A DNA stretch of 64,000 bases from an uncultured Bacilli bacterium (GTDB lineage Bacteria; Bacillota_I; Bacilli_A; RF39; UBA660). Made by a program: the position numbers and the translations under genes. The stretch lies in contig CAKORY010000001.1 in the NCBI GenBank assembly GCA_934101795.1, forward strand, positions 62,001 through 126,000. Direction: 5' to 3'. The notes under the pieces were generated by a model. It made no database searches and was not told the origin of the DNA. It saw only the letters and a list, made by a program, of their open reading frames with translations. Shown piece by piece: positions 7,816 through 14,772 of this stretch; the first letter of the stretch is position 1, and the number at the start of each line of letters is the position of its first letter.

Positions 7816-8757
7816 ATGAAAAATAAAAAAATGTGGTTTATAGGTGGGTGTGTTATTTTAATCATTCTTTTAGTAGTAAGTATAATCTTAATTAATAAAA
7901 AGGATAATAAAAATAGTAATGAAGATGGAAATAAAGGAAGCTCTTTAGTAGAAGAAGCTGCAAGTAATAGTGGAAAGAAAAAAGAAGATTATAAAAAGTT
8001 TGTTGGGGGAGAAATATTAAATGAAAATACTTTCTTTAATGAATATACATTTATAAGTGATAATAAAGCTTATATATTTGATCCAAGTAAGTTAGAAACT
8101 GGGGAATTAAGCTATAAAAAAGTATTAGATATACCAAATGATTTAAAAATAATTAATATTGGTACTCCTTATGGAGCAGATATTCATTTTATAACAAATA
8201 ATGATGCTTATTATAGAATTCATGATTATAATGTAGATAATAAAATTAAAAATGGATATGATATGTTTGAAAATGCTACATATGAGTTAAAGATGTTTTA
8301 TGATTCATATACGAAATTAACATATGGTGAAAAACTTGATTATGATTTGATATTTAATATGCATATGATAAAAGATAATGTTATTTATGTTCTAAGTGTT
8401 CCCTGGTATGATTTTATTAATAAAAAAGATTATAATTTTACTAAAACTAAAGTTGATGGTAATTACGAAGGAGAAAAAATACTTAATGTTTATAATGATA
8501 GAATTATAAGAACAGATAAGGCATTCTATGAAGTTGTTGATTATTATAAGGATGGAGAAAAAACAACAGGAACACTAAAAATGAGTATGCTATCTAAATA
8601 TTATGATGAAGTATTAACATTTACATATAAGTATGTAGTTCTTAAAGATTATACTTTAATACCAATTAGGGATACATTTATAAATAGAAATAAAAAATAT
8701 GTAGAATATAATTATAAAGATTGTTTTGAAGAAAAAATAAATGATTTTACAGAATAA
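7816..8757 (+). CDS. Exported or membrane-anchored protein of unknown function
   Basis: A lysine-rich start and a hydrophobic segment (about residues 5-25, MWFIGGCVILIILLVVSIIL) precede a Lys/Asn/Ser-rich linker and a domain of about 250 residues rich in Tyr and Asp. Two adjacent ATG codons at 7813 and 7816 are possible; 7816 is better spaced from AGGTGA. The gene begins immediately after the previous stop, so the two are one operon and probably act in the same extracellular process. A hairpin with a T-run (AACTAC/GTAGTT, 8767-8789) follows. I do not recognise the family. Confidence 0.65.
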   Translation: MKNKKMWFIGGCVILIILLVVSIILINKKDNKNSNEDGNKGSSLVEEAASNSGKKKEDYKKFVGGEILNENTFFNEYTFISDNKAYIFDPSKLETGELSYKKVLDIPNDLKIINIGTPYGADIHFITNNDAYYRIHDYNVDNKIKNGYDMFENATYELKMFYDSYTKLTYGEKLDYDLIFNMHMIKDNVIYVLSVPWYDFINKKDYNFTKTKVDGNYEGEKILNVYNDRIIRTDKAFYEVVDYYKDGEKTTGTLKMSMLSKYYDEVLTFTYKYVVLKDYTLIPIRDTFINRNKKYVEYNYKDCFEEKINDFTE

Positions 8758-8834
8758 GTATAAAAGTAACTACTCTAGTGGTAGTTTTTCTTTTGATGTG
8801 ATATAATTAATTTATATCCAAGGATAGTGATAAA

Positions 8835-9314
8835 ATGAAAAAAATAAAGGTGAAAAAAATATCATTTATATTGTTAATTATAATATTTATAATTGTTTTA
8901 TTAATATGTCTTTTTATTAAAAATAATAAAGGTAATATAGTAAATAATAAATCTCATTGTAATGAATATTCTATATATGGAAATGTTTTATATAATAAAG
9001 ATAATGATTTTATTATAGAGAATATAACTTATTGTAAAAATTATGATATATCTAAATATAAAGAGATAAATGCTACATTATTTGAAAAAAATGAAAATAC
9101 TATAAATGAAATAACATCTTATGAATATAAAGAAGAATCTTCTATTTTATTAGATAATTTTTTTAAGAATAAGACATTTAAATCAGAGTATTCTAAAAAT
9201 ATTTGTGAAAAGTATAAAAAGGATAATTTGTATTTAGAAGTAAAAGTAGTTACTTTTGATAATAAAATAGATTTAATAAATATACCCCTTGTTATGGAAG
9301 AAAAATGTAAATGA
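8835..9314 (+). CDS. Small membrane-anchored protein of unknown function
   Basis: A 159-residue protein with a basic N-terminus and a strong hydrophobic segment (residues 11-28, FILLIIIFIIVLLICLFI), then a Lys/Asn/Tyr-rich exterior region containing four cysteines, which could form disulfides. AAGGATAGTG provides a binding site. It overlaps the next gene by 4 bp (ATGA), so the two are translationally coupled. No family is recognised; the N-terminal anchor resembles those of the two preceding genes. Confidence 0.6.
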   Translation: MKKIKVKKISFILLIIIFIIVLLICLFIKNNKGNIVNNKSHCNEYSIYGNVLYNKDNDFIIENITYCKNYDISKYKEINATLFEKNENTINEITSYEYKEESSILLDNFFKNKTFKSEYSKNICEKYKKDNLYLEVKVVTFDNKIDLINIPLVMEEKCK

Positions 9315-10174
9315 TAGAAAGTACATTAAAATTAAAGGATAATTTTGAAATTCATTATACTATATTTGACTTTATTAATCCTAAAGGATTGGTTTTACTT
9401 GTTCATGGGGCTAAAGAACATAGAAAGAGATATTATGATTTTGCTAAATATTTAAATAGTAATGGTTTTGTTGTTGCTATTTGTGATAATCGGGGACATG
9501 GACAGTCTGTAGATAATAATTATCCTTTAGGTTTTATGTCTGATTATAAGCTTATTTTAAATGATTTGATTGAGTTTAAAGACTTTTTAAAAAATAAATA
9601 TAATGTTCCATTTTATTTGTTTGGGCATTCTTTGGGTTCAATGTTTGCTCGCATGCTTATTGCAGAGTGTGATAATGATTTTGAAAAGTTAGTTTTAAGT
9701 GGAACTGCTAATTATGTTAAAGCAGGTGTTAATGGTATTTTTACTGGTAATATACTTAAAGTTTTTAAAGGTTCTCATGGTTATAGTAAACTTTTGGAAA
9801 GATTTGCTAACTTCTTAGATGATTCATGGGTAGTGGGGAATAAAGATGCGTTAGAAAAATATAGAAGTGATAAGTATTGTACTTATAAATATCCTATTTC
9901 TTCTATGGTAGAAATATTTAAAATTAATCATGATATGCATAATGTTAAGAATTATAAATTTCAAAATAAAGATTTGGAAATATTAAGTGTTAGTGGAGCT
10001 TTAGATCCTGTTACTGGTTTTGAGAAAGGTTTAAATGATAGTAAAAAAACACTAGAAAAAATAGGCTATAAAGAACCTAAATTTATAGTTTATGATAATA
10101 TGTATCATGAAGTATTAAACGAAACTGATAATAAAAAAGTTTATAAAGATATTTTTGATTTTCTTTCTAAGTAA
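9311..10174 (+). CDS. Alpha/beta hydrolase, monoacylglycerol lipase-like
   Basis: The protein has the full serine-hydrolase layout: an oxyanion region LLVHGAKEHRKRYYDFA, NRGHGQS, the nucleophile elbow GHSLG near residue 108, the acid Asp in SGALDPVTG near residue 235, and the catalytic His in MYHEVLNE near residue 263. This order and the HG..EH..RY motif match the lysophospholipase/monoglyceride lipase group. It has no signal peptide, so it is likely cytoplasmic. It overlaps the preceding membrane protein by 4 bp. A strong terminator follows. The substrate is not deducible. Confidence 0.88.
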   Translation: MIESTLKLKDNFEIHYTIFDFINPKGLVLLVHGAKEHRKRYYDFAKYLNSNGFVVAICDNRGHGQSVDNNYPLGFMSDYKLILNDLIEFKDFLKNKYNVPFYLFGHSLGSMFARMLIAECDNDFEKLVLSGTANYVKAGVNGIFTGNILKVFKGSHGYSKLLERFANFLDDSWVVGNKDALEKYRSDKYCTYKYPISSMVEIFKINHDMHNVKNYKFQNKDLEILSVSGALDPVTGFEKGLNDSKKTLEKIGYKEPKFIVYDNMYHEVLNETDNKKVYKDIFDFLSK

Positions 10175-10175
10175 C

Positions 10176-10208
10176 AAAAGCTCTATTTCTTTTTAGAAAT
10201 AGAGTTTT
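10176..10208 (+). terminator. Rho-independent terminator after the hydrolase
   Basis: A 10-bp stem CTCTATTTCT/AGAAATAGAG with loop TTTT, preceded by an A-run and followed by TTTT. Confidence 0.85.
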
Positions 10209-10296
10209 GTCTTTAAGATGGATTAATCATTCTTATGGAATATCCAGTTGATTGGATACTGCTTCATTTATCGAAAACGAAAGTGAGGTGATGCCT

Positions 10297-10383
10297 ATGA
10301 AGGCAAAAGATAATTGTATTCAATTTCTTTTAAAAATCATTTTATTACAATTGATAGTTATCATAATTCTATTGATTAAATAA
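10297..10383 (+). CDS. 28-residue hydrophobic peptide, putative type I toxin
   Basis: The frame encodes a short polar start (MKAKDNC) followed by one membrane-spanning stretch of Leu and Ile and a C-terminal lysine. GAGGTG at 10285-10290 gives correct spacing to ATG 10297; an in-frame ATG at 10291 is too close. The peptide has the size and character of Fst/Ldr/TxpA-type membrane toxins. The copy at 34989 differs in nearly every residue but keeps the length, the membrane segment and the ribosome binding site, so coding function is likely under selection. The toxin assignment is inference. Confidence 0.6.
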   Translation: MKAKDNCIQFLLKIILLQLIVIIILLIK

Positions 10384-10388
10384 AACTA

Positions 10389-10419
10389 GCATCTAAATCA
10401 ACGAGGTTGATTTAGATGC
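10389..10419. terminator. 13-bp hairpin of fold-back module copy 1
   Basis: GCATCTAAATCAA and TTGATTTAGATGC form a perfect stem with loop CGAGG. The 31 bases are identical to those at 35079-35109. In copy 2 a T-run follows the stem on the minus strand, so it probably terminates the opposing antisense transcript. Confidence 0.7.
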
Positions 10420-10569
10420 ACCAACTTTATTGGTAGCATCCAATCTCGCAATACGGGATGTTCCATTTTTAATTTATGCAAATTTCTTTGCTATATTCAT
10501 ATTACCATATATTATTATTTTTGTCAACCGCTTGAAAATATAGCTTTTTTAAAATTTTGTCAAGTTTTA

Positions 10570-10599
10570 AAAATATACTAGTAAAAAGTATATTTTTTT
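10570..10599 (+). terminator. Terminator-like hairpin ahead of deoD
   Basis: AAAATATACT and AGTATATTTT form a 10-bp stem followed by further T residues, about 35 bases before the deoD start. It may insulate deoD from upstream transcription or act as an attenuator. The 100 bases before it hold no gene. Confidence 0.55.
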
Positions 10600-10634
10600 G
10601 GTAGAATTATTTTAGAAAGTAGTGGTGGATAAAA

Positions 10635-11372
10635 ATGTTTTTAAGTGAAAATCCAATACATATTGAAGTAGAGAATAAATCTGATATAGCAAAATTAGTT
10701 TTAATGCCAGGAGATCCTTTGAGAGCAAAGTATATTGCAGAAAACTTTTTGGAAAATGCTAAGTGTGTTACAAGTGTACGTAATATGCTAGGGTTTACTG
10801 GTACTTATAAAGGTATTCTTATTACTGTAATGGGTAGTGGAATGGGTATGCCTAGTATGGGTATTTATTCTTTTGAGTTATTTCATTTCTTTGATGTTCA
10901 AAAAATTATTAGAATAGGTACATGTGGTGCAGTTAGTCCAAAAGCAAATATTAATGATATGCTTTTAAGTGAAAGTGTATATAGCGAATCTAACTTTGCT
11001 TATACATATAATAATTATAGAGAAAGAGTTGTTGTTGCTGATAAAAGTCTTAATGATAATGTTGAAAAAGCAGCTGATGAACTTGGTTTAAGTAATAATT
11101 TACATAAAGGAATGCTTACCACTATGGATGTTTTTGGTCCATATATTGATTTTGAAAGAGTTCTTTCAAGAATACCAAAAAAATATGAAGTTTTAGGAGA
11201 AGAAATGGAAGCTTTTGGACTTATTCATGTTGCAAATAGTATGGGTAGATGTGCAACAGCTATTGCTACAGTAGTTGATTCAAAATATAGTGATGTTGTT
11301 TTATCAATTGAAGAAAGACAAACTTCACTTAATAATATGATAAAATTAGCATTAGAAGCCATAATAAAATAG
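10635..11372 (+). CDS. deoD: Purine-nucleoside phosphorylase, DeoD type
   Basis: The protein matches the hexameric DeoD family over its whole length (245 residues; the Escherichia coli protein has 239). Landmarks are the start SENPIHIE, MPGDPLRAKYIAE, GMGMPSMGIYSFEL, RIGTCGAV (phosphate and ribose site) and GEEMEAFGL (purine/ribose site). It cleaves purine (deoxy)ribonucleosides with phosphate to a base and (deoxy)ribose-1-phosphate in the cytoplasm. The phosphohexomutase 19 bp downstream probably shares its transcript; related mutases can convert the ribose-1-phosphate product, so the pair suits purine nucleoside salvage. The binding site GTGG is weak. Confidence 0.93.
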   Translation: MFLSENPIHIEVENKSDIAKLVLMPGDPLRAKYIAENFLENAKCVTSVRNMLGFTGTYKGILITVMGSGMGMPSMGIYSFELFHFFDVQKIIRIGTCGAVSPKANINDMLLSESVYSESNFAYTYNNYRERVVVADKSLNDNVEKAADELGLSNNLHKGMLTTMDVFGPYIDFERVLSRIPKKYEVLGEEMEAFGLIHVANSMGRCATAIATVVDSKYSDVVLSIEERQTSLNNMIKLALEAIIK

Positions 11373-11391
11373 ATATAAAAGGGATGATTAG

Positions 11392-12771
11392 ATGAATAAT
11401 ATAAATACAGAAATATTTAGAGCTTATGATATAAGGGGAACTTATCCAACTACTATAAATGAACAAACAGCATTTATTGTGGGAAAAAGTTATGGTTCAT
11501 ATTTACAAGAAAAATATAATAAAAATACTTGTATTGTTTCTCATGATAATAGATTATCTAGTGAAACTCTTACACAAAACCTTATAAAAGGGTTAATTTC
11601 AAGTGGAATAAATATTATTTCTTTGGGTTATACAACAACTCCGATGAATTATTATGCTAGATATTTAAATCAATTGCCAGGTATTATGGTTACTGCTTCT
11701 CATAACCCTAAAGATGATAATGGTTTTAAAATGTCTTTTGATGGAATGATTAATGCTCGTGGAGAAATGATTGAGGATTTTAAAAATTATACTTTAGCTG
11801 GCAATTTTAAAAATGGACAAGGAAAAATTACTAATACAAATATTACTGATAAATATATTGAATATTTAAAATATTCTTTAAAGTTTGGAAAAAATAAAAG
11901 AAAGGTTGTAATAGATCCAGGTAATGGTGCTACAACTCATATAATAAGAAAAGTATTTGATAATGTATTTTGTAATCCAATTTATATAAATGATATTTCT
12001 GATGGTAGTTTTCCAAATCATCATCCAGATCCTGCAGTTAATGAAAATTTAGTACAATTACAAAAAGCAGTAAAAGATAATAGAGCTGATTTTGGTGTTG
12101 CTTATGATGGTGATGGGGATAGAATAGGGGTTGTAATGGAAAATGGTGAAATTTTACAAATTGAACATCTAATGCTTCTTTATATTAAAGATATGATTAA
12201 TAGTGTTTCAAATAAAACTTTTCTTTATGATATAAAATGTTCTAAAGTTATGGAAGATATGATATCTTTATGGGGAGGAAAGGGTATTTGTTATAGAACA
12301 GGGGCTTCTTATACTCAATATAAAGTTGCACAAGATAATTTACCTTTTGGGGGAGAATATTCTGGACATCTTTATTTTAGAGATAGAGATGCTGATTGTG
12401 GAAGTGCTATATATGCTTCACTTAGACTTTTGGAAATTTTAAGTAGAACTAATGAAAAATTAAGTAAATTAGTTAAAGATTTTCCAAAATATTATACAAC
12501 TCCAGAAGTGAAGATTCCAAGTGATGATTCTATAAAATTTAATGTAGTTGAACAAATAAAAAATTATGCTAAACTTGAAAATTATCCAATTAATGATATT
12601 GATGGTGTAAGAATTACTTATACTAATGGTTGGGTTTTAGTTAGGGCTTCAAATACTGGTCCAAATTTAACTTTTAGGGCTGAAGCTACTAGTGAGGAAG
12701 GTATTTTAGCACTACAAAATATATATTTACCAATGATTGAAAAATTTAATAAACCAATTGATACTTTGTAA
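11392..12771 (+). CDS. Phosphomannomutase/phosphoglucomutase
   Basis: A 459-residue alpha-D-phosphohexomutase with all four family loops: FRAYDIRGTYP at the N-terminus, the phosphoserine loop TASHNPKDDNG near residue 103, the Mg-binding loop DGDGDRIGV near residue 240, and the sugar-binding loop GEYSGH near residue 323; the C-terminal RASNTGPNLTFRAEA binds phosphate. It moves phosphate between C1 and C6 of glucose or mannose. The GEYSGH form resembles bacterial phosphomannomutase/phosphoglucomutase (AlgC/ManB-like) enzymes. It follows deoD closely and ends at a terminator. The substrate choice between mannose, glucose and pentose is unresolved. Confidence 0.9.
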   Translation: MNNINTEIFRAYDIRGTYPTTINEQTAFIVGKSYGSYLQEKYNKNTCIVSHDNRLSSETLTQNLIKGLISSGINIISLGYTTTPMNYYARYLNQLPGIMVTASHNPKDDNGFKMSFDGMINARGEMIEDFKNYTLAGNFKNGQGKITNTNITDKYIEYLKYSLKFGKNKRKVVIDPGNGATTHIIRKVFDNVFCNPIYINDISDGSFPNHHPDPAVNENLVQLQKAVKDNRADFGVAYDGDGDRIGVVMENGEILQIEHLMLLYIKDMINSVSNKTFLYDIKCSKVMEDMISLWGGKGICYRTGASYTQYKVAQDNLPFGGEYSGHLYFRDRDADCGSAIYASLRLLEILSRTNEKLSKLVKDFPKYYTTPEVKIPSDDSIKFNVVEQIKNYAKLENYPINDIDGVRITYTNGWVLVRASNTGPNLTFRAEATSEEGILALQNIYLPMIEKFNKPIDTL

Positions 12772-12775
12772 GAAT

Positions 12776-12800
12776 AAGAATAGTAATATTCTTTTTCTTT
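12776..12800 (+). terminator. Terminator after the phosphohexomutase
   Basis: AAGAAT/ATTCTT stem with a 6-base loop followed by a T-rich run. Confidence 0.6.
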
Positions 12801-12839
12801 TTAGTTTATGATATATTATTGTTATGTGAGGTATAAATT

Positions 12840-12905
12840 ATGCTAGAAAATGAATTTAAAATAGAGTTAGCTAAAGAAGAATATTTACATTTATTTAACA
12901 AATAA
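12840..12905 (+). pseudogene. 21-residue remnant resembling the start of a CYTH-domain protein
   Basis: Behind a good GTGAGG site, the frame reads MLENEFKIELAKEEYLHLF and then stops. That opening resembles CYTH phosphatases, which begin with a glutamate-rich strand of this type followed by TKEEY. The rest of the gene is missing; 25 bases later the poly-T tract and the promoter region of the surface protein begin. It is either a broken gene displaced by the surface-protein locus or a short unrelated peptide. Confidence 0.4.
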
Positions 12906-12929
12906 AAGATTTTTGTGTAAAGGTAAGGC

Positions 12930-12947
12930 TTTTTTTTTTTTTTTTTT
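12930..12947 (+). repeat. Run of 18 T residues upstream of surface protein gene A
   Basis: Eighteen consecutive T residues lie just before TATACT (12951-12956), the best -10 element for the gene at 13015. The run would fill the promoter spacer, so length changes could switch transcription. No comparable tract precedes the paralog at 54255. Confidence 0.75.
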
Positions 12948-13014
12948 CGGTATACTTATATAGTAACGTAAGAATATTATGCGTGAGTTTGTAATTGAAA
13001 GGAAAGTGGTATAT

Positions 13015-14523
13015 ATGGAAAAAAATAAAAAACAAGCATTAATTCTTAGTATAGTTGCAGTAGTTACATTAATTGCTTTAGTAGTTGGTGCAACATATGC
13101 ATACTTTAAAGCACAAGGGGGAGCATCAAGTTCTACGGAGGTTAAGGTTACAACATATACAACAGATATGCTTACATTTACAACAGGTAGTGCTATAAGT
13201 TTATATGCAGACCAATCATCATTTGGTCAAGAAAAGGGAAGTTTATCTGGAGAAACATTTGCTAAAGCAACATTAGTTGCAAATAATAAAACAAATGAAG
13301 CAACAGATAACTATTATGTATATTTTAATATAGAAAATAATACATTCAAATATACATTAGGTGAAGACAAACCAGAACTTATATTAACAGTTACAGGACC
13401 AGATGGAAGTGAAGTAACAGAATTACCAGGACTAACTCATAAAGTAGTTCAAGATAGAGAAAACAAAAGTATATCAGGTTTTGATGTTACAACAACAAAT
13501 GGTTTAATAACTATAGCAAATAAGAAAACAATAACAGCAACAACAGATGCAAAAGAAGAACAATATACACTAAAGCTTACATTTGTAAACTATGAAGGTG
13601 ATCAAACAGCAAATGCAACAAGTTCTTTAAGTGCAAAGGTAATGATCCAAAAAGAAAAAATAGTTCAAACAGTAGCAAATATTTGTAAAAATGGACAAAG
13701 CTTAAGTTCATGTATAGCTGCAATGGATGGAATTGATGAAACACTATATCATCATACTGCAACATTAACAGATGGAGCAGGAGATAATTCATACAGATTT
13801 GCTGGAGCAAGTGATCAAGTAAATAATTATGTATGTTTTGGAACAAACGTAACACCATGCCCAACAGATAATCTATATAGAATAATCGGAGTATTTGATA
13901 ACAAAGTTGGAGAAAATCAAACAGAACAAAGAGTAAAACTAATCAAATCAACATCTGTAGGAGACAAAAAATGGGATGATAATAATAAGAATACATGGTC
14001 AACATCAAGTCTAAATACATATTTAAATAATGATTTTTTAAATGCATTTGATGAAACAACAAAAGGTAAAATAGATACAACAACATGGAAGGTTGGAGGA
14101 AATACATTTGCTAATATTAGAAAACAACCAGCCAAAACAGCATATCAAAATGAAGTAGTAAATCCAGTCCCCGGGTCAACTTCATCAAATGGAGAAACAG
14201 AATCTAGTGCAAAAGTTGGCTTAATGTATGCAAGTGATTATGGATTTGCAGCGGCACAAAGTACATGGACAACAAATCTTGGTAACTATAATGATTCAGC
14301 CATCAAAAGTGCAAGTTGGATGTATTTGGGTGCTAATGAATGGACTATTTCCCGTTATGCGGACAATTCGAACACTGCGTTCCGTGTGCATAACGACGGC
14401 GACGTGAACTTCAACATTGTTGGCCGCTTTGCGTATGCGGTGCGGCCAGTCTTCAGTCTCTCATCTTCCGTGAACTATGTATCGGGAAGTGGCTCTGCCA
14501 CTGATCCGATTGTGGTAAACTAG
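13015..14523 (+). CDS. Exported surface protein A with variable G+C-rich C-terminal cassette
   Basis: The N-terminus has lysines, a hydrophobic core and ATYAYFKAQGG, like the SipW-type signal peptides of TasA-like matrix proteins. Residues about 35-220 form a beta-rich domain almost identical to that of the paralog at 54255. The C-terminal half carries NLYRIIGVF, KLIKSTSVG, SSLNTYLN, LMYASDYGFA, NEWTISRYA and VRPVFSL, a fold common in gut Bacillota proteins. From codon 443 (14341) the composition jumps from about 37 % to about 55 % G+C and stays high past the stop. ATG 13015 is chosen by alignment with the paralog and an AAAGGA site. It is expected on the cell surface; function unknown. Confidence 0.8.
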   Translation: MEKNKKQALILSIVAVVTLIALVVGATYAYFKAQGGASSSTEVKVTTYTTDMLTFTTGSAISLYADQSSFGQEKGSLSGETFAKATLVANNKTNEATDNYYVYFNIENNTFKYTLGEDKPELILTVTGPDGSEVTELPGLTHKVVQDRENKSISGFDVTTTNGLITIANKKTITATTDAKEEQYTLKLTFVNYEGDQTANATSSLSAKVMIQKEKIVQTVANICKNGQSLSSCIAAMDGIDETLYHHTATLTDGAGDNSYRFAGASDQVNNYVCFGTNVTPCPTDNLYRIIGVFDNKVGENQTEQRVKLIKSTSVGDKKWDDNNKNTWSTSSLNTYLNNDFLNAFDETTKGKIDTTTWKVGGNTFANIRKQPAKTAYQNEVVNPVPGSTSSNGETESSAKVGLMYASDYGFAAAQSTWTTNLGNYNDSAIKSASWMYLGANEWTISRYADNSNTAFRVHNDGDVNFNIVGRFAYAVRPVFSLSSSVNYVSGSGSATDPIVVN

Positions 14524-14672
14524 GATCGGACATGCCTGCCAGAGCGCGTCCGCGTGCTAGGTCAGGCGGGGTGCAAAATAAATTCGAAGTGAAGAGATTG
14601 GCGTGGTTGAAGAACCCAACTGCCGAGTCTCGCGGATTGTGCGAGGTGAGGCAGCGGCGCCAAGTTATCAAC
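14341..14672 (+). repeat. 332-bp G+C-rich cassette, copy 1 (C-terminal codons plus non-coding tail)
   Basis: By direct count, 33 of 60 bases (14401-14460), 37 of 60 (14521-14580) and 30 of 60 (14581-14640) are G or C, against 22 of 60 just before (14281-14340) and 17 of 60 just after (14701-14760). The cassette aligns end to end with 55527-55858, which is also 332 bp. The first 180 bp encode the last 60 residues; differences cluster in the codons 14362-14445. The rest is a non-coding tail with two conserved hairpins. This fits a diversity-generating retroelement target or an exchange cassette, but neither a reverse transcriptase nor a third copy is in the window. Confidence 0.75.
14534..14654 (+). 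other. Structured non-coding tail of cassette copy 1
   Basis: Hairpin 1 (14534-14567) pairs GCCTG with CAGGC and, inside, AGCGCG with CGTGCT around a TCCG tetraloop. Hairpin 2 (14620-14654) pairs CTGCC with GGCAG and CTCGC with GCGAG, separated by an internal loop of GAGT opposite GTGA that can form tandem G-A and G-U pairs. Both recur after the paralog. Confidence 0.65.
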
Positions 14673-14720
14673 GCAAAAATAAAATTGTGCAAATTGGCTA
14701 TTTAATATTTAGAAACATGT

Positions 14721-14747
14721 AAAGAGAGATGATAAAGTCTCTCTTTT
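14721..14747. terminator. Terminator between surface gene A and the minus-strand gene
   Basis: AAAGAGAGA and TCTCTCTTT form a 9-bp stem with an 8-base loop and flanking A and T tracts, serving the two convergent genes. Confidence 0.75.
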
Positions 14748-14772
14748 ATGATGGGATGAGATTTATAAATAA

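Larger units (their letters stand above)
10236..10465 (+). other. Fold-back hydrophobic-peptide module, copy 1 (type I toxin-antitoxin-like)
   Basis: The left end (TGGAATATCC, then GATTGGATACTGC) can pair with the right end (GGTAGCATCCAATC, then GGATGTTCCA) with two wobbles and one mismatch. Between them are a tiny hydrophobic reading frame and a 31-base perfect hairpin. Each end also folds locally: TATCC/GGATA on the left, CATCC/GGATG on the right. A second copy lies at 34922-35158 with the same order of parts and an identical hairpin. Long-range pairing of the 5' and 3' ends of a toxin messenger is a feature of type I toxin-antitoxin systems such as hok and aapA. A miniature inverted-repeat element is the alternative. 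Confidence 0.6.

Noticed and set aside
10500..10634. Purine riboswitch ahead of deoD
   Set aside because: The conserved riboswitch core sequences are not visible; only a terminator-like hairpin is present.
14341..14672. Proven diversity-generating retroelement variable repeat
   Set aside because: No reverse transcriptase, Avd gene or template repeat in the window, and base differences between copies are not adenine-exclusive; kept only as the leading hypothesis.
14534..14672. Integron attC site in the cassette tail
   Set aside because: The 3' end TTATCAAC does not fit the GTTRRRY core and no integrase is present.
14453..14692. Minus-strand open frame through the cassette of gene A, with a similar one at 55645-55875
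   Set aside because: It is antisense to the coding part and to the hairpins, lacks a ribosome binding site, and is open mainly because the block is G+C-rich. The shared peptide follows from the shared DNA.
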